Assembly: GCA_964491015.1 (NCBI GenBank) | Contig: CAZBEY010000003.1 | Coordinates: 1-64,000 of the forward strand | Source: JADFRD01 sp964491015 | GTDB taxonomy: Bacteria > Fidelibacterota > Marinisomatia > Marinisomatales > TCS55 | Reading direction: 5' to 3' | DNA length: 64,000 nucleotides | Shown here: one piece after another, positions 60,861-64,000 of the stretch | How the letters are laid out: every line of letters starts with the position of its first letter | How positions within the stretch are numbered: position 1 is the stretch's first letter | The notes under the pieces: model-generated | Told to the model about the DNA's origin: nothing | Seen by the model: the letters and a program-made list of their open reading frames with translations, nothing else | The model's database searches: none | Position numbers and translations under genes: made by a program

Positions 60861-61676
60861 TTATTGTTCTATTTGTCTTTCTGTTCTTGGGACAAATGTC
60901 ATTAGTTTTTCTTTGATGAGCATTGGATGTTCTTTTTTATGGATGCTGATAATTCCTTCCATAACAATATTTTTTAGCATCATTTCATTCTCGGATTTCC
61001 GTTTGAGTTTACCGCCAATGGGCAAAAAAACAAGGTTCGAAAGCAAAACACCGTAGAATGTGGTAATCAGCGCCAGTCCCATCCCGGCTAATAATTCAGC
61101 AAATTTTTGTGCAATATCAAATGACATTGCATCGATCTCCTGGCCGCTGCCTACACCGGAAAAATTGTTCATCATTATGATAAGCCCAATAATCGTTCCA
61201 AGCATACCAAATGCGGGAGCATAGGCACCCATATAAAAGAAAATCTCCTGTCCCATCGCATGCCGTCTTTCAACATTATTCAACTCCAAAAGCAAATAGG
61301 TACGCAATAATTTTGAATCGCGTTCGTTAATCGCCAGTTCAATACCGTTTCGTAAAAAAGAATCTTCAATAGTCGACAGATCTGCCTCTAAGGAAATAAC
61401 CCCGCTTTTCCGGGCTTTTTCGGCTTTCTCTACAATCTGATCAATCATGCTCTTGTAATCATATTCTTCCCCGGTAAACACATTTTTCACAACACGGAAA
61501 ATATTCAAAACATGTTTTAATGGATAGTTTACAAGGGTGGCTGAAAATGTACCTCCAAACACGATCAGAATTGAGTTCAGATTATAGAACCAATAAAGGT
61601 CGCCGCCGTTGCGGATAACGCCAATGGATATAATTGCCACACCGGCAAATAATCCTAGTGCTGTTCCTAAATCCAT
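60861..61676 (-). CDS. MotA-like stator protein
   Basis: This 271-residue ion-channel protein of the MotA/PomA family has four helices (about 5-22, 33-50, 150-175, 190-215). It has the family tract YMGAYAPAFGMLGTIIGLIIMM, the segment FAELLAGMGLALITTFYG, and conserved cytoplasmic charges. With the MotB-like protein it would form a torque-generating stator. No flagellar gene is in the window, so the partner motor is unknown. Confidence 0.93.
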   Translation of the reverse strand: MDLGTALGLFAGVAIISIGVIRNGGDLYWFYNLNSILIVFGGTFSATLVNYPLKHVLNIFRVVKNVFTGEEYDYKSMIDQIVEKAEKARKSGVISLEADLSTIEDSFLRNGIELAINERDSKLLRTYLLLELNNVERRHAMGQEIFFYMGAYAPAFGMLGTIIGLIIMMNNFSGVGSGQEIDAMSFDIAQKFAELLAGMGLALITTFYGVLLSNLVFLPIGGKLKRKSENEMMLKNIVMEGIISIHKKEHPMLIKEKLMTFVPRTERQIEQ

Positions 61677-61862
61677 GAGAACTCCTTAAGTATATGAACC
61701 TTGTACTTAATTAATAAATATTTATCACCTCCTTCTAAGTGTAAAGTTAATATATTTTTTTTGATTGGTAATGGTTGAAATAAACAAAGATTGGTCATAT
61801 ACTTTTTACCGTATTGAGGCTGTTTCTATTACATTTCACTGGTTGGTTTATGAAATAATTCT

Positions 61863-63932
61863 ATGATTTTCATTCATTACATATATTTTTTCCTTCTGTA
61901 TTTCATTGTGTACAGTTCTACCCTTTTACCTCAAACAACTCTTTCTGCTGGTGATTTAATGATGGTCACTGTTAATGCTGATGGCGATAAAAATTTTGAT
62001 TTTGTTCCACTGAGGAATTTAGAAGCAAGTACCGTTATCAAATTCACGGATGCTGCTTGGGACAGCACAGCCTTGCTGACGAATGAAGGTACATTGACAT
62101 ATACAACATCGTCAATTGTCACTGCTGGAACCATTGTTTCATATTCCGGCTCAAGTGGGGGCGAGTGGTCATCGTCGGGCTCCTTCAACCCCAGTGCTTC
62201 GGGTGATAATATAATAGTTTATCAAGGTAGTATCGGTTCTGAAACATTCATATATGGGATTGGTTGGGCAAGAGGGACCTCTTGGATTAGCTCTGGAACC
62301 GTGACCTCAAACTACTCTTTTGTTCCCCCCGGATTAAGTGAAAATGATAATACTATTATTAATCTCTCAACAACAGACAATTACCAGTATATCACTTCCA
62401 ATGGTACATCAGGCCCCAAATCTACCCTGAGGTACCTGACCTCTCAATCGGGGAATTACAATAGTAATAATAGTATAGCATACACTGCCCTGTCAGGTTC
62501 TTTTACAATTGGGCAGGCAATTAATGGCAGTTCCGGGTTTAGGATACTTTCCAGCCCGGTATCAGGGACTATTTATAACACGCTCCTTGAACCATTATGG
62601 ACTCAGGGCATGACGGGAGGAGATGCGACTAACGGTGACGCCAATGTTTGGATTTATAACGCGTCCGGTGCTTCATGGTCGGCTCTGTCCAATTTAACGA
62701 CAGATTCATATACTGCAGGTTCCGGTGTGTTAGTTTATGTATTCAGCGATGTCGATAATGATGGGGTTGATGATTTGCCTGTTTATCTCTCCGTTCCCGG
62801 AACGGAGAATAGCCCGACGGTTTCAATCAGCACAACGGCAAGTTCCTGGAATTTGCTTGGAAATCCATTTGATGCAACCATCGATGCAGATCAATTATTT
62901 ACGGACAACAGTAACTATAATTCCACTGTTTATGTCTGGGATAATGGAAAAAGCGGAGGCGCTGACTATCTAACGTGGAATGGGAACGCCGGAGATCTGT
63001 CCGATGGACTCATCGCTCCTTATCAGGGGTTCTGGATACAATCCGGAGCTGGTGGTACAAGTTTTAATTTCACTTCAAGTTGCAAATCTTCCACAGCCGG
63101 ATCCTTTTATAAACAGTTAGCAGACGGCCACGGCAGCGTAAGTTTTACAATCACTTCAGGAGATTATAGCGATAATGTTTTTGTATCGTTTATGAATAAC
63201 GGCGCCCGAGGCATAGATACTGGCGATGCCTACAAACTTCTTCCTATGACGCCAAGCAAACGAGTGGTTGGCTTAACCTATGCAGAAGGAAATGGATTGG
63301 ACATTAGTAATCTTCCGGATACCGATGTCGGTTCTATTTCGATTCCTTTGGACATAATGTTTCTCACCTTAGATGAGAATCTGAACTTCGTTACGGAAGA
63401 ACATCTCGTAACTATGGGTTGGGATTTAGACAATCTTTCGAATCACATCTCCCTTTTGTTGGTAAATAATCAAACGGGTGATTCGTTTGATTTGAGGGAT
63501 CAGAGCGAAATTTCCATCAAAACGACAGACCGGGGAAGTTTTCCGGTTTATGGCTCTGGAAGCGTAAATATGTATCCCCAATTAGGAGAGAGTTTGTTTA
63601 CGCTTACCGTGGTTTATAATACTCTATCAGCGGAAAATGATCCTCCCATTCTGTCTGATGAATTTGTGCTTTATCCTGCATATCCCAACCCCTTTAATCC
63701 AAGTGTCATTCTTTCTTTCCATGTACCGAATGGTATTAATACAAGGAACTCCACATCTCTGGAGATTTATGATATTCATGGTCATCTGGTTGAGAGCTTG
63801 ATCAACAAGCCTCTCTCCAAAGGCAAGCACAGTATTCAATGGAAACCCGCTAATATGCCATCAGGCTTATATTTTGTTCGACTAAAAAAAGGTAGTAAAA
63901 ACTTTTGCCAGAAAATAACTTTTGTGAAATAG
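61863..63932 (+). CDS. Secreted protein with type IX sorting domain
   Basis: This 689-residue exported protein has an N-terminal signal (1-22). Residues about 25-220 resemble the domain that precedes extracellular nucleases of the ExeM/NucH type (LSAGDLMMVTVNADGDKNF, NLEASTVIKFTDAAWD). The middle region is beta-rich with GFRILSSPVSG, WTQGMTGGDATNGDANVWIYN and LLGNPFDATID. The last ~85 residues form a type A sorting domain: YPAYPNPFNPSVILSFHVP, then IYDIHGHLV, then MPSGLYFVRL, ending KITFVK. That domain directs export by type IX secretion. No catalytic residues are evident. Confidence 0.85.
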   Translation: MIFIHYIYFFLLYFIVYSSTLLPQTTLSAGDLMMVTVNADGDKNFDFVPLRNLEASTVIKFTDAAWDSTALLTNEGTLTYTTSSIVTAGTIVSYSGSSGGEWSSSGSFNPSASGDNIIVYQGSIGSETFIYGIGWARGTSWISSGTVTSNYSFVPPGLSENDNTIINLSTTDNYQYITSNGTSGPKSTLRYLTSQSGNYNSNNSIAYTALSGSFTIGQAINGSSGFRILSSPVSGTIYNTLLEPLWTQGMTGGDATNGDANVWIYNASGASWSALSNLTTDSYTAGSGVLVYVFSDVDNDGVDDLPVYLSVPGTENSPTVSISTTASSWNLLGNPFDATIDADQLFTDNSNYNSTVYVWDNGKSGGADYLTWNGNAGDLSDGLIAPYQGFWIQSGAGGTSFNFTSSCKSSTAGSFYKQLADGHGSVSFTITSGDYSDNVFVSFMNNGARGIDTGDAYKLLPMTPSKRVVGLTYAEGNGLDISNLPDTDVGSISIPLDIMFLTLDENLNFVTEEHLVTMGWDLDNLSNHISLLLVNNQTGDSFDLRDQSEISIKTTDRGSFPVYGSGSVNMYPQLGESLFTLTVVYNTLSAENDPPILSDEFVLYPAYPNPFNPSVILSFHVPNGINTRNSTSLEIYDIHGHLVESLINKPLSKGKHSIQWKPANMPSGLYFVRLKKGSKNFCQKITFVK

Positions 63933-63945
63933 AGGGGATATCATT

Positions 63946-64000
63946 ATGAACAATAAAACAATACAAATTACCGCTGTTATGCTGCTGCTGATCGCAAACA
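63946..64000 (+). CDS. Start of a further exported protein (partial)
   Basis: ATG 63946 follows a purine-rich ribosome binding site (GAGGGGA) and is 13 bases after the previous stop. The 18 visible residues (MNNKTIQITAVMLLLIAN) look like a signal peptide. The rest lies beyond the window. Confidence 0.65.
   Translation, partial: MNNKTIQITAVMLLLIAN

Overview
The window is a dense, AT-rich, protein-only stretch of a Gram-negative chromosome. I see no rRNA, tRNA, CRISPR array or complete insertion sequence. The best guess for the source is the FCB superphylum, most likely a marine Candidatus Marinimicrobia (Neomarinimicrobiota)-type bacterium. Supporting signs are a secreted protein with a type IX secretion C-terminal sorting domain (61863-63932), several outer-membrane barrel proteins, a LolA-like/FtsX-permease operon, a Bacteroidetes-style Cas6b-like protein and a UbiA prenyltransferase of the FCB type. 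This assignment is inference; no marker gene for taxonomy is present.

Layout. 1-4655: small secreted proteins, a frameshifted cupin gene, a truncated class-V aminotransferase remnant, then ligA and a PAP2 phosphatase in an overlapping run. 4865-14786: a membrane spermidine-synthase-fold/TPR protein, a secreted PQQ-dehydrogenase-like propeller, an ABC-2 exporter, an outer-membrane protein, a CsgG-like protein and a phosphodiesterase. 15135-22868: secreted beta-propeller proteins around a large metallopeptidase/PD40/barrel protein, pcm, a HAD phosphatase, an AlkA-type glycosylase and a methyltransferase. 22962-27915: a five-gene operon (barrel, ATPase, two FtsX-like permeases, LolA-like protein) that looks like a complete inner-to-outer membrane conduit.

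28083-45404 is a long minus-strand housekeeping block. Read in transcription order it is amiC, murI, folC, rho, a Cas6-like RAMP protein, an aspartate aminotransferase, rpmE (with a clear terminator), yqhQ, prfA, prmC, a UbiA enzyme, dnaE, dtd, a B12-binding protein, a TPR protein and a Xaa-Pro peptidase. The most interesting gene is the stand-alone Cas6-like protein (39398-40456). It sits inside the rho-rpmE-prfA-prmC neighbourhood with no CRISPR array or other cas gene in the window, and carries a lysine-rich tail, which suggests an RNA-processing role outside CRISPR immunity.

45449-48739: two outer-membrane proteins and two tandem paralogous ~70-residue membrane proteins with very strong ribosome binding sites. 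48907-57121: a surface-polysaccharide cluster (three glycosyltransferases, a methyltransferase, an LTA-synthase-like sulfatase, a flippase and a FemAB/GNAT-like protein). One glycosyltransferase there appears to start at ATT. 57239-64000: eno-ftsB, a 670-base repeat-rich gap containing a decayed copy of the ftsB 3' end, a motA-motB-SH3 operon, a type IX secreted protein and the start of one more gene.
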